DNA from: an uncultured Lautropia sp. | GTDB taxonomy: Bacteria > Pseudomonadota > Gammaproteobacteria > Burkholderiales > Burkholderiaceae_E | Assembly (NCBI GenBank): GCA_938046755.1 | Contig: CALIXC010000062.1 | Location: 1-31,132 of the forward strand | Direction: 5' to 3' | DNA length: 31,132 nt | Shown here: piece by piece, positions 14,387 through 23,061 of the stretch | Numbering within the stretch: position 1 is the first letter of the stretch | How the letters are laid out: each line of letters opens with the position of its first letter | Notes under the pieces: model-generated | What the model saw: the letters and a program-made list of their open reading frames with translations, nothing else | The model's database searches: none | Told to the model about the DNA's origin: nothing | Program-made: the position numbers and the translations under genes

Positions 14387-16300
14387 TCAGCGGTGCCCGA
14401 ACACCAGTGCACGGGCCAGCGGCAGGCGCAGGGGCCGGGCGACATGCATGGCGTTCAGCAGCATCGGCGGCAGCGTCCTTGCCGCCGGCCAGCCGAAGGC
14501 GGTCGACAGCAGATCGGTGCCCTGGATGGTCAGCCAGCGATCGGTGAGACGGGCGCGGGCGTGGGCCTCCAGCGCTCGTGCCACGCGGGCGTGAGGCCCG
14601 GGCAGGCGGAGATCGAAGACGGCATCGCCCAGTTCCCGGGCCAGGACGAAGGCATCGCGCAGTCCCAGGTTGAGCCCCTGGCCGGCAACCGGATGCAGCA
14701 TCTGCGCCGCGTTGCCGATCCACACCTGGCCGGAAGTCGTTGTCTGCCGGCGGCGGACGCGCGGCAGCGGCACGGCCACGGCTGGTGTGCACACCCGCAG
14801 CGGCCCGAAGTGTCTGGCATGGCGGCCCCAGTGGCGGGGGCCCAGGGCGGTACGCAGGGCTTCTCGCAGTTCCCGTCCCAGGGCATCGGCTGGCAGTTCG
14901 GCACGCCGGCGACTGGCCTCGGCGGCATCACTCCAGACCACGGTGTAGCGCGGGCCATCGGGCAGGGCCGGTGCGGGCAGCAGGGCCAGCGGGCCGCCGG
15001 GGCGGAAGCACTCGAAAGCCGTGTCGGCCGTGCCGGTCACGGCCACCTCGAACAGCAGGCCGGCCTGGCCAGTGTCATGGGTATCGAAATCAGTGTCGTC
15101 CCGAGACTGCGCCGGGGGCATGCCGCCGGCGTGGATCACCAGGGCAGGCTCGGCGAAGGCCGGGTCGTCCGGCCGGGCGAAGGGCAGCTTCTCGGCAGCC
15201 TGGTGCAGTTGTGCGATGAGGTCCTCCCACACTACGACCCAGCCCAGCGCCGGCAGCGGAAAGTCGTGACGATCGATGCGGGTGTGGCCATCCGTGCCGG
15301 CCTGCACGATCTCCACCGTGTCGATGCGCCCGGCGGCCGGCAGCGTGATCAGCCGGGCCAGGATCTGCCGCGATCCCTCGGACAGCGCAATGGCCCGTCG
15401 TGGGGCGTCTTTCGGCAGGATGCTGGTCGCTGGTCGATCCAGCGGCAGCGCGATGCAGGCAGGAGGGATGCCAGCCCGCACCAGCCAAAGCGCCGTGGCC
15501 AGTGCCACGGGGCCGGTGCCGTCGATGCGCACCGTCAGGCCGTCGTGGGTGGGGGGCGTCAGCAGCCGGTCCAGTTCTTCCAGACGGGCCGGCGTGCCGA
15601 TGTCGAACCACTGCCCCCGATGATGGTCGCCCAGGGCCCTGCCTGCCGTGATGACCCTCTCCAGCCAGGGGCGCAGTGGCGCGCGCGTGCCGTCGGCAAT
15701 GTCCCGGAACATGGTGGGCGTGAAGACGCCGATGCCAGCGTAGGTGAGGGCGTCAGCTTCCGTGCTCGTGGCGGTCTGCCTGTCGCTCCCCGCGTGTGTC
15801 CTGTCCGCCGAGCCGGCCGGTTTCAGGTGGCCGTTTTCCAGCGCGAAGTCCCCGCCCCGATGGTGTCCGGGGTTGTCCACCATCAGGCACCAGCAGTCGC
15901 CTTCGCCGGCAGCCAGACGTTGCGCCACCTGGGGTAGCCGTGCGTAGTCCAGATCGCTCCAGGCGTCGCTGCTGATGACCGCGAACGGGGCGTTTTCAGG
16001 TTCGCCCTGGGTGAGCAGCGGCAGGGCGCGAGCAATGCCGCCCGCCGTTTCCAGCGCCTCGCCTTCGGCCGAGTAGGTGATGCGCACGCCGTAGGCGCTG
16101 CCATCACCCAAGGCAGCCGGGATCTGCTCACCCAGCCAGGCATGGTTGATGACGACCTCGGTGATGCCGGCAACCGCCAGCTTTTCCAGATGCCAGACGA
16201 TCAGGGGCTTGCCACCGGCCACCAGCAGGGGTTTGGGAGTGCGGTCGGTCAGGGGCCGCATCCGTTCGCCGCGTCCGGCGGCCAGCAGCATGGCTTTCAT
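14387..16300 (-). CDS. murU-ubiH: Fusion: MurU-type nucleotidyltransferase joined to UbiH-type FAD hydroxylase
   Basis: One uninterrupted 637-residue frame holds two enzymes that are normally separate. Residues 1-250 are N-acetylmuramate-1-phosphate uridylyltransferase: LAAGRGERMRPLT and KPLL form the nucleotide loop, with SSDAW at the metal site and DIGTPARLEELDRLL at its usual C-terminus. This enzyme makes UDP-MurNAc in peptidoglycan recycling. Residues 252-637 are a UbiH/UbiF/Coq6-family flavin monooxygenase of the ubiquinone pathway. It has RRAIALSEGSRQIL, LPALGWVV and the strong C-terminal signature WIGNAAQMLHPVAGQGLNLG (527-546). The FAD-binding loop reads GTGPVA, so the last Gly of GxGxxG is Ala. 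There is no linker beyond a few residues (TPPTHDG). Its neighbours, amgK on one side and dusB on the other, are the usual partners of murU and ubiH respectively; the aminopeptidase gene I expect between them is absent. Which ubiquinone carbon is hydroxylated cannot be told. Confidence 0.9.
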   Translation of the reverse strand: MKAMLLAAGRGERMRPLTDRTPKPLLVAGGKPLIVWHLEKLAVAGITEVVINHAWLGEQIPAALGDGSAYGVRITYSAEGEALETAGGIARALPLLTQGEPENAPFAVISSDAWSDLDYARLPQVAQRLAAGEGDCWCLMVDNPGHHRGGDFALENGHLKPAGSADRTHAGSDRQTATSTEADALTYAGIGVFTPTMFRDIADGTRAPLRPWLERVITAGRALGDHHRGQWFDIGTPARLEELDRLLTPPTHDGLTVRIDGTGPVALATALWLVRAGIPPACIALPLDRPATSILPKDAPRRAIALSEGSRQILARLITLPAAGRIDTVEIVQAGTDGHTRIDRHDFPLPALGWVVVWEDLIAQLHQAAEKLPFARPDDPAFAEPALVIHAGGMPPAQSRDDTDFDTHDTGQAGLLFEVAVTGTADTAFECFRPGGPLALLPAPALPDGPRYTVVWSDAAEASRRRAELPADALGRELREALRTALGPRHWGRHARHFGPLRVCTPAVAVPLPRVRRRQTTTSGQVWIGNAAQMLHPVAGQGLNLGLRDAFVLARELGDAVFDLRLPGPHARVARALEAHARARLTDRWLTIQGTDLLSTAFGWPAARTLPPMLLNAMHVARPLRLPLARALVFGHR

Positions 16301-16369
16301 GGGGTGACTCGAAAGGTGGGCGTGGGAAGGATGCTCGGGAAAAGGCGGGATGGCCTGGGCAACGAGCGC

Positions 16370-17458
16370 TCAGAACGTGTAGCGGTGCTGGGCGCCGAAG
16401 CCCTCGATGCGCTCGAACAGCCGGCACAGCGGGGCCAGCTCGTCATAGCGTTTGAGGGCAGCGTGCACGTAGTGTGCCAACAGGGGGCCGCTCTTCTTCA
16501 GGTAGGCGTCCTTGCCGTCACGGTGCCAGAGGCGCGCGAAGATGCCCAGCACCTTCAGGTGACGCTGGATGCCCATCCACTCGAAGTCCCGGTAGAAATC
16601 GCTGAAATCGGCCGGTACTGGCAGCCCGGCGGCACGGGCGCGCTCCCAGTGGCGGATGGTCCAGTCCAGCACCTGCTCCTCGTCCCACTGGATGTAGGCA
16701 TCGCGCAGCAGCGACACCAGGTCATAGGTGAGCGGGCCATGCACGGCGTCCTGGAAATCCAGCACGCCCGGCAACCGGGGCGCTTCCAGGATCATCAGGT
16801 TGCGGCTGTGATAGTCGCGGTGCACGTAGCCGCGCGGCTGGGCCAGCACGTTGGCCAGGATCTTCTCGAAACCCTGCTGCAGCACCTGGGTTTCCTTCTC
16901 GGACAGCGTCACGCCCTTGTGTCGGGCAATGTACCAGTCCGGATACAGCATTAGCTCGCGCAGCAGCAGTTCACGGTCGTATTCGGGAAACACGCCGGGC
17001 GTGCTGGCGCACTGCAGTTTCACCAGCGCCTCGCTGGCTGCGGCATACAGGCTGGGGGCGGTCTTTTCGTCCAGCTCGGCCAGGTAGGTGCGGTTGCCTA
17101 GGTCGTCCAACAGTAGGAAGCCTCGTTCCAGATCGGCGGCGTGTACCCGGGGGACCGTCATGCCCGCGGCGCCCAGGATCTCGGCCGCGTGCACGAAGGG
17201 CCGGCAGTCTTCCTGCGGGGGGGGAGCGTCCATCACGATGGCGGTGTCCGTGCCGACCGCCTGGGGCAGGGTGGCCTTCAGCCGGAAATAGCGGCGAAAG
17301 CTTGCGTCACTCGATGCCGGGGCCAGCGTGGCGATATCCAGGGCATGAGTTGCCGGCAGGCTGGCAAGCCATGTCTTCAGTTCTTCCAGCCGGGCATCGT
17401 CCCGGGCAGCAGCAGGGGCGGCGGGCGTGGGGGCGGGGGAGGCGTGTTCGGCAGGCAT
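16370..17458 (-). CDS. amgK: N-acetylmuramate/N-acetylglucosamine kinase AmgK
   Basis: AmgK is an aminoglycoside-phosphotransferase-fold kinase that phosphorylates MurNAc (and GlcNAc) at the anomeric carbon, giving the substrate of MurU in the recycling route described in Pseudomonas putida. The 362 residues start with a Pro/Ala-rich tail, then LAPASSDASFRRYFRL (N-lobe), IVMDAPPPQEDCRPF, FLLLDDLGNRTYL (hinge), the catalytic loop HRDYHSRNLM and the metal-binding LDFQDAVHGPLTYDLVSLLRDAY. The ATG at 17458 is preferred to one at 17536, because the latter would overlap the lptD region and its promoter. The gene is followed after 69 bases by the murU part of the fusion, so kinase and uridylyltransferase are co-expressed. 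Confidence 0.92.
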   Translation of the reverse strand: MPAEHASPAPTPAAPAAARDDARLEELKTWLASLPATHALDIATLAPASSDASFRRYFRLKATLPQAVGTDTAIVMDAPPPQEDCRPFVHAAEILGAAGMTVPRVHAADLERGFLLLDDLGNRTYLAELDEKTAPSLYAAASEALVKLQCASTPGVFPEYDRELLLRELMLYPDWYIARHKGVTLSEKETQVLQQGFEKILANVLAQPRGYVHRDYHSRNLMILEAPRLPGVLDFQDAVHGPLTYDLVSLLRDAYIQWDEEQVLDWTIRHWERARAAGLPVPADFSDFYRDFEWMGIQRHLKVLGIFARLWHRDGKDAYLKKSGPLLAHYVHAALKRYDELAPLCRLFERIEGFGAQHRYTF

Positions 17459-17546
17459 CGTGGAAACCGGAAAATTCCGAAGGGCGGGGTGATGAAGGAA
17501 GCGACAGCAGGCCGTAGCGGGCGGCACGGAGCGCATGAGCTCTCCC

Positions 17547-17552
17547 TATAAT
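17547..17552 (+). promoter_or_regulatory. Consensus -10 box in the amgK/lptD divergent region
   Basis: A perfect TATAAT lies in the divergent spacer, placing a start of transcription near 17559, about 65 bases before the chosen lptD GTG. No good -35 box is seen at 16-18 bases. The overlapping TATTAT on the other strand (17548-17553) could serve amgK. Confidence 0.45.
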
Positions 17553-17624
17553 AGACAATCTCGCCCCATATCCCGCCCACCCGGCCGCCAATTCCGGCAG
17601 CCGCTCATCGGAGCCGCCCTGTCC

Positions 17625-19967
17625 GTGTCGCTTCCAGACCGCACTTTCCGTTTGACCGCACTGGCCCTCGCCCTGTTGGCGGCACTGACCGGCACATGGC
17701 CGGCCTCTTCTTCCGCTGCCGATAGTCGCAAGGGGGCGGCTGGCTCTCAGAGGACGTTGCCGGCCGACGAGCCCGTGCCTCTGCAGCTGGCGCCATCGCT
17801 CAATTTGCCGCTCACCTCGCAGGAAAGCCGCGAGCTGCCGGTCTTCGGCAGCGCCGACCGCATGACCACCGAGCCCACGTCACAGGGGCCGGTCACTGTG
17901 TTCGAGGGCAATGCCGAGCTGCGCAAGATCGGCACGTCGCTCAAGGCCAGCCGCATCGAATACTGGCGTCAGCAGCAGCGCATCGATGCCGCTGGGGAAG
18001 TCTCCATCGAGCAGACAGGTACTCGTGTGGTGGGGCCGCGTCTGCAGTTGCAGATCGACACGGGGCGGGGATCGTTCCAGTCTCCCACTTATGACCTGAC
18101 CACGGTAGGCGTGCGTGGGCAGGCCGATCGCATCGATTTCGTCAGCAACCGCTTCATGCAGCTCGTCAACGGCAGCTTCACCAGCTGCAAGCCCGACGAT
18201 GAGGCCTGGCGGCTGGAAGCCAAGCGCCTGGATCTGGACCTGGAAAGCTCGCAGGGCTACGGGCGCGATGCACGCTTCAAGGTGCGTGATCACACCGTGC
18301 TGCGCATGCCGGTGGTGATGTTCCCGCTCAACGATGCCCGCCAGAGCGGCTTCCTGTTTCCCACTGTGTCCGTGAATTCGCGTTCGGGTCTGGGCATCAC
18401 CGCACCGTATTACTTCAATCTGGCGCCCAACTACGACCTCACCGTCACGCCGCAGCTCACCACCCGGCGCGGCCTGCGGCTGGGCAACGAATTCCGCTTC
18501 CTGACGCGGCCGGCCCAGGGCAACATCAAGCTCGACTACATTCCGCACGACAGCGATACCAACCATTCCCGCCATTCCTATGACTCCAGTGGCCTCTTCA
18601 CCAGCGTGCTGGGCTGGAACGGCGCCTGGAACCTGCAGGGTGTCTCGGACGACAACTATTTCGTCGACTATTCCAACACCCTGATCGACGCCTCCGAGCG
18701 TTCGCTGCCGCGCGAGCTGTATTTCACCCGCAGCGTGGACGACTGGAACATGATGGTGCGCGGCATCCGCTACCAGAACATTCTGGAAGCGCGCACGTCG
18801 CCCCCCTACGAGAAGGTGCCGCAGCTGCAGTTCACCAACAACAAGGTTGACCTGCACGGCTTCGATGTCACCACGCTGGTGGACCTGACCCAGTTCGCCA
18901 ACCCCCGTCCCAATGCCGTGGAAGGGACGCGTCTGGTGCTGAACCCGCAGGTCAGCTACCCCATGCAGAACGGCGGCTGGTTCCTCACGCCCAAGGTGGG
19001 TCTGCACGCCACGCACTATTCGCTCAACCGCTATTCCGAAAACGGTCGTTCGATGTCCCGAGTGCTGCCCACCTTTTCCATCGATTCCGGCCTGGTGCTG
19101 GAGCGTGACAGCCACTGGCTGGGCGAGGATTCGGTCCAGACTCTGGAGCCCCGGCTCTTCTATGTGCGCACTCCCTATCGCAACCAGGGTGACATCCCCG
19201 TCTTCGACAGCGTGGCCACCGACCTGAGCTTTGCGCAGCTCTTCAGCGAGAATTCCTTCACCGGCCACGATCGCATCGCTGATGCCGATCACCTCACGGC
19301 TGCGCTGGTCTCCCGCCAGATCGAGCAGGCTACCGGTGTCGAGCGCCTGCGCCTGGCCGTGGCCGAACGCTTCTACTTCTCCAGTCAGGATGTCACCATT
19401 CCCGGGCAGCCGGTACGCGTTGACCGCCGCTCCGACCTGCTGTTCGCGGCGTCCGGTGACTTCCGTGGTGGCCACAGCCTCAACGCCGGTGTGCAGTACG
19501 CCATCCGCGACAAGCGCGTGCCGCGTCTGAACCTCAGCTACCGCTATCGTCCGGGCGGGCGCAAGCTCTTCAACGCCGGCGTACGCTACCAGTCCAAGGA
19601 ATACGCCCAGTGGGACACCTCGCTGGCCTGGCCCATTGCCGCCAACTGGACGGCGCTGGGGCGCATCAACTATTCCTTCCTGAAGAAGGATCTCACCACC
19701 GGACAGCTGGTCGACGTCAAGCCGGGCCTGGTGGAGGGGCTGCTGGGCGTGGAATATGCCCGCGACTGCTGGGCCGTGCGGGTCGTGGCGCACCGCTTCG
19801 TCACCACCACGCGCCAGACGTCCACCGTCGGCTATGTCCAGTTCGACCTGCGCGGGCTTGGTCACTTCGGCCAGGATCCCTTTGGTATATTGACGCGCAA
19901 CATTCCTGGCTACAGCCTGCCCGACAACAACCTGGCGCCGGCAGTACGCTACTACGGCTACGAGTAA
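17625..19967 (+). CDS. lptD: LPS-assembly protein LptD (OstA/Imp)
   Basis: LptD is the 26-strand outer-membrane barrel that inserts lipopolysaccharide into the outer leaflet together with LptE. From the GTG at 17625 the product is 780 residues. It has a signal peptide (RLTALALALLAALTGTWPASSSA), a periplasmic OstA jellyroll (about 75-210, VFEGNAELRKIGTSLKASRIEYW, VVGPRLQLQID), the LptD barrel (about 225-770, MPVVMFPLNDARQSGFLFP, GLGITAPYYFNLAPNYDLTVTPQL) and the C-terminal GVEYARDCWAVRVVAHR. Only two Cys occur (188 and 715), allowing one interdomain disulfide where E. coli has two. An ATG at 17535 keeps the frame open but precedes the TATAAT box and would put a 40-residue tail before the signal peptide, so the GTG (GGAG 11 bases upstream) is preferred; this is not certain. 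Confidence 0.93.
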   Translation: MSLPDRTFRLTALALALLAALTGTWPASSSAADSRKGAAGSQRTLPADEPVPLQLAPSLNLPLTSQESRELPVFGSADRMTTEPTSQGPVTVFEGNAELRKIGTSLKASRIEYWRQQQRIDAAGEVSIEQTGTRVVGPRLQLQIDTGRGSFQSPTYDLTTVGVRGQADRIDFVSNRFMQLVNGSFTSCKPDDEAWRLEAKRLDLDLESSQGYGRDARFKVRDHTVLRMPVVMFPLNDARQSGFLFPTVSVNSRSGLGITAPYYFNLAPNYDLTVTPQLTTRRGLRLGNEFRFLTRPAQGNIKLDYIPHDSDTNHSRHSYDSSGLFTSVLGWNGAWNLQGVSDDNYFVDYSNTLIDASERSLPRELYFTRSVDDWNMMVRGIRYQNILEARTSPPYEKVPQLQFTNNKVDLHGFDVTTLVDLTQFANPRPNAVEGTRLVLNPQVSYPMQNGGWFLTPKVGLHATHYSLNRYSENGRSMSRVLPTFSIDSGLVLERDSHWLGEDSVQTLEPRLFYVRTPYRNQGDIPVFDSVATDLSFAQLFSENSFTGHDRIADADHLTAALVSRQIEQATGVERLRLAVAERFYFSSQDVTIPGQPVRVDRRSDLLFAASGDFRGGHSLNAGVQYAIRDKRVPRLNLSYRYRPGGRKLFNAGVRYQSKEYAQWDTSLAWPIAANWTALGRINYSFLKKDLTTGQLVDVKPGLVEGLLGVEYARDCWAVRVVAHRFVTTTRQTSTVGYVQFDLRGLGHFGQDPFGILTRNIPGYSLPDNNLAPAVRYYGYE

Positions 19968-19976
19968 ACGATCACC

Positions 19977-21452
19977 ATGCAAAAAGACGCTGCCGGGCAA
20001 CCGGTCCCGACCGTCATTTCCGCCAGAAGCCTCATCGGCCTGCTGCTGGCCTGTGCCATGGCCTGCCTGCCGCTGGTTGCCCAGGCGCAGCACGGCCTGC
20101 GCCTGCCCGGCGCCGAAGAGCGCTCCCCGTATTCCTCACCCTCTCCCTTCGGCCAGGACGGCCCCGACCTGCCCCGTAGTGGAGGCACATCGCCACTGGA
20201 TGCCGACAAGCCGGGTACCGAATCGCTTGACCGCATCGTGGCCGTCGTCAATCAGGGCGTCATCACCGAAAGCGAGCTGCAGGCCCAGATCCATCTGATC
20301 GAGGGGCGTGCGGCCCAGACCCCGGGGGCTGGCGTGCCGCCGCCCGACGAGCTGCGCAAGCAGGTCCTGGAGCAGATGATCCTGCAGCTGGCGCAGGAGC
20401 AGTACGCCGCCGACTACGGCCTCAAGCCCAGCGATGCCGAGGTCGACCGTGCCGTGGCCGACGTGGCCCAGAACAACGGCCTGTCCACGCAGCAGCTCAC
20501 CGAACGCCTGAAAGACGAGGGCGTCTCGCTGGACACCTTCCGCCGTCAGCTGGTGGCCGAAATCGTCTCGGCACGCCTGCGCGAGCGCGAGACCGCCAGC
20601 AACGTCAGCATCTCCGAGGGCGAGATCGATGCCGAGCTGGCCAAGAGCGGCAAGGTCAGCCAGCCGGAATACGACATCCGCCAGATCCTGCTGAAGCTGC
20701 CTGAAGGCGCCGACCAGAAGGAGGTCGCCCGCCAGAAGGCCCGGGCCGACGAGCTGGTGGCCAAGGCACGCAAGGGCGCCGACTTCGGCACGCTGGCACA
20801 GGAAAACTCTGAAGCCGGCGATGCCGCCACGGGGGGGAACATGGGCTGGCGCAAGGCCGACGACCTGCCGGGCCTGTTCGCCGACACCGTGCGCAAGCTC
20901 AAGCCCGGCGAGATCAGTGCACCGGTGCGCAGCCCGGCGGGCTTTCACATCCTGAAGCTGCAGGACAGGCGTGATGGTGGTGCCACGACCGTGGAACTCA
21001 CCCACGCCCGCCACATCCTGCTGCCGGCTAACAGTCCCGAGACTGCCGCCGAGGCCGAGCGCCGCCTGTTGCTGTTCCGCCGTGACATCGAGGCCGGCAA
21101 GGCCGACTTTGCCAAGCTGGCCAAGGAATTCTCTTCCGACGGTTCCGCCGCCAAGGGGGGCGATCTGGGCTGGCTCTATCCGGGCGACACCGTGCCCGAA
21201 TTCGAGCAGGCCATGAAATCCCTGCATGACGGCGAGATCAGCGAACCGGTGCAGACCCAGTTCGGCGTGCACCTGGTGCAGGTGCTGGGTCGGCGAACCG
21301 ATACCGAATCGCCCGAGCGGCTGCGCAATGCGGCCCGTGCCAAGCTGCGCGAGGCCAAGGGCGGCGAGGCCTATCAGCAATGGCTGCGTGAGCTGCGCGA
21401 CCGCACCTACGTGGAATACCGTCAAAAATCTGACGCAGCCACCACGCACTGA
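19977..21452 (+). CDS. surA: Periplasmic chaperone and peptidyl-prolyl isomerase SurA
   Basis: SurA guides outer-membrane proteins, LptD among them, across the periplasm to the BAM complex. The 491 residues show a signal peptide (about 16-38, LIGLLLACAMACLPLVAQAQ), a Pro/Ser-rich segment (40-80), the SurA N-domain (about 83-215, DRIVAVVNQGVITESEL, LRKQVLEQMILQLAQEQYA) and two parvulin domains (about 231-330 and 341-440). Each parvulin domain has the GGNMGW or GGDLGWLYPGDTVPEF motif, and the protein ends in a C-terminal helix. It is somewhat longer than E. coli SurA (428) because of the low-complexity segment after the signal. It starts 9 bases after the lptD stop, so the chaperone and a main client share an operon. 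pdxA, which commonly follows surA, is not here. Confidence 0.97.
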   Translation: MQKDAAGQPVPTVISARSLIGLLLACAMACLPLVAQAQHGLRLPGAEERSPYSSPSPFGQDGPDLPRSGGTSPLDADKPGTESLDRIVAVVNQGVITESELQAQIHLIEGRAAQTPGAGVPPPDELRKQVLEQMILQLAQEQYAADYGLKPSDAEVDRAVADVAQNNGLSTQQLTERLKDEGVSLDTFRRQLVAEIVSARLRERETASNVSISEGEIDAELAKSGKVSQPEYDIRQILLKLPEGADQKEVARQKARADELVAKARKGADFGTLAQENSEAGDAATGGNMGWRKADDLPGLFADTVRKLKPGEISAPVRSPAGFHILKLQDRRDGGATTVELTHARHILLPANSPETAAEAERRLLLFRRDIEAGKADFAKLAKEFSSDGSAAKGGDLGWLYPGDTVPEFEQAMKSLHDGEISEPVQTQFGVHLVQVLGRRTDTESPERLRNAARAKLREAKGGEAYQQWLRELRDRTYVEYRQKSDAATTH

Positions 21453-21466
21453 CGAATCCTGACCCG

Positions 21467-22315
21467 ATGGCGAACCACCGACATGACGCCGGACGCGAGA
21501 AGCGCCCGGCCGGCGTCATCCCCCGCAAGCGCTTCGGCCAGCACTTCCTGGCAGACCGCGCCTGCATCGATGCCATCGTGCAGGCCATTGCGCCCCGGCC
21601 CGATGACAACCTTGTCGAAATCGGTCCCGGCACCGGCGTGTTGACGGCATCGCTCGTGGCCCAGACGGGCCGCCTTACCGTCATCGAGATCGACCGCGAT
21701 CTCGGGCCTCGGCTGGCTGCGCAATATGGCGACGCCCTGACCCTGGTGCAGCAGGACGTGCTGCAGGTCGACTTCAGCGGTTTTGGCCAGAATCTGCGCA
21801 TCGTCGGCAATCTGCCCTACAACATCTCCAGCCCGCTGCTGCTGCATCTCATTGCTGTGGCAGACCGCGTGCAGGACCAGCACTTCATGCTGCAGAAGGA
21901 GGTGGTCGACCGCATCGTGGCCGGTCCTGGCAGCGACATGGGGCGACTCACCGTCCTCCTGCAGAACCATTACCAGGTGGTGCAGCTCTTCGATGTGCCA
22001 CCAGAAGCCTTCGACCCGCCGCCGAAGGTGGATTCCAGCGTGGTGCGCATGGTGCCGCTACCCAGGCCGCACACGACAGCCATTGCCCAGCTGGAGGCCG
22101 CGCTGGCCGCTGCCTATGCGCAGCGCCGCAAGATGCTGCGCCGGACACTGGGCAGTTGGTTGGCCCAGCAGCATCCGTCCTTCGATCTGGAAAAGGCGGC
22201 GGCCGACGATGCACGGCTGGTGCCGCTGACGGATCTAAGCCAGCGGCCCGAGCAGATTCCGGTGACGGCCTGGTATGCGCTGGCCGATGCGCTGGCTGCA
22301 AGACCCTTTGAATAG
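21467..22315 (+). CDS. rsmA: 16S rRNA (adenine1518-N6/adenine1519-N6)-dimethyltransferase RsmA
   Basis: RsmA (KsgA) dimethylates two adjacent adenosines in the terminal helix of 16S rRNA, a late check on small-subunit assembly. The 282 residues carry PRKRFGQHFLAD, the SAM-binding VEIGPGTGVLT, VIEIDRDLG, QQDVLQVDF, the catalytic NLPYNISSPLL (motif IV), PPEAFDPPPKVDSSVV and the C-terminal helical domain with QRRKMLRRTLG. It starts 14 bases after the surA stop at an ATG. Loss of KsgA activity gives kasugamycin resistance in other bacteria. The length and motifs are complete. Confidence 0.97.
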   Translation: MANHRHDAGREKRPAGVIPRKRFGQHFLADRACIDAIVQAIAPRPDDNLVEIGPGTGVLTASLVAQTGRLTVIEIDRDLGPRLAAQYGDALTLVQQDVLQVDFSGFGQNLRIVGNLPYNISSPLLLHLIAVADRVQDQHFMLQKEVVDRIVAGPGSDMGRLTVLLQNHYQVVQLFDVPPEAFDPPPKVDSSVVRMVPLPRPHTTAIAQLEAALAAAYAQRRKMLRRTLGSWLAQQHPSFDLEKAAADDARLVPLTDLSQRPEQIPVTAWYALADALAARPFE

Positions 22316-22394
22316 GGTGATTACGGAGCGCAAGCGCCGGCACTTTATTGGAAAATCCCTTCATGTTCCATTCTCTTGACGAGAGGAGGTTTCA

Positions 22395-22958
22395 ATGGAC
22401 GTGATTCAGACGAGCATCTCTGCATTCCTGCTGCGTGAACAGCCGTTCGAGCGTTTTCGGTTCGCACGCTGGCAATCGGCCTTGGCAATCACGCTGCTGG
22501 GCATCCTGGCCGGGTTGGGGCCCCAGGGGATGCCTTCCCCTGAAGTTCCCGAGCTTCCGGTGCTGCCCCTGTGGGGAAGGTTGGCCTTCGGCGTGCTGTC
22601 GATGTGGTTGGCACTCCTGATCATCCATGGTTTCTGCCGCTGGTGGCTGAAGCGCGGCGGGCGCTGGGATGGGCAGGGTGACCTGCTCAATCTGATCGTC
22701 GCTTCGTGGCTGGTCGTCGATGCGCTCGGCTTCCTGCTCACGTTTCTGGGTGTGCCCGAGATGTTGGTCACCCCGGTCTGGATCTATTCCTTATGGGTCA
22801 GTGCCAATGCCATGTCTGGCGCTATTCCGAAAGCCAGCCTTGGCTACGGCGTCGGTGGTATCGTCCTCGGCACTATCCTGGCTGTCGTGGTGATTGCCAT
22901 CCTATCGGCCGGCTTGATGCTTGGTGCAGGCGGGATGCCATCTCCCGCAGCGGGATGA
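22395..22958 (+). CDS. Small integral membrane protein, function unknown (Yip1-like?)
   Basis: The product is 187 residues with an excellent ribosome-binding site (AGGAGG, 6 bases before the ATG). Five hydrophobic segments are visible: about 28-45 (ALAITLLGILAGL), 62-80 (LAFGVLSMWLALLIIHGF), 98-120 (LLNLIVASWLVVDALGFLLTF), 122-142, and a Gly-rich last one at 150-182 (GGIVLGTILAVVVIAILSAG). The short cytosolic start, the loop HGFCRWWLKRGGRWDGQGD before the third helix and the overall layout resemble bacterial Yip1-domain proteins, but the match is only general. No catalytic motif is seen. It has TTG and GGG codons at a rate somewhat different from rsmA. It lies between rsmA and a dead gene, so the neighbours give no functional hint. 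Confidence 0.7.
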   Translation: MDVIQTSISAFLLREQPFERFRFARWQSALAITLLGILAGLGPQGMPSPEVPELPVLPLWGRLAFGVLSMWLALLIIHGFCRWWLKRGGRWDGQGDLLNLIVASWLVVDALGFLLTFLGVPEMLVTPVWIYSLWVSANAMSGAIPKASLGYGVGGIVLGTILAVVVIAILSAGLMLGAGGMPSPAAG

Positions 22959-23061
22959 GCTGCATGATCTTCAGGTCCTTCTGAGGCATGAGAGTGGCCC
23001 TGATCCTTCCTCGTCCGCAGCGGAATGGGGGCCCCATGAAGCCGATGATGGCGCGCTGACT

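Noticed and set aside
14279..15937. A 552-codon plus-strand open frame opposite the MurU-UbiH gene
   Set aside because: It is antisense to a gene with two clear enzyme domains, and its composition is low complexity (Gly, Arg, Gln).
17880..20093. A 737-codon open frame on the minus strand opposite lptD and the start of surA
   Set aside because: It is wholly antisense to lptD, which has clear domains and a signal peptide. Long antisense frames are common in GC-rich coding DNA, and this one shows no family signature or ribosome-binding site.
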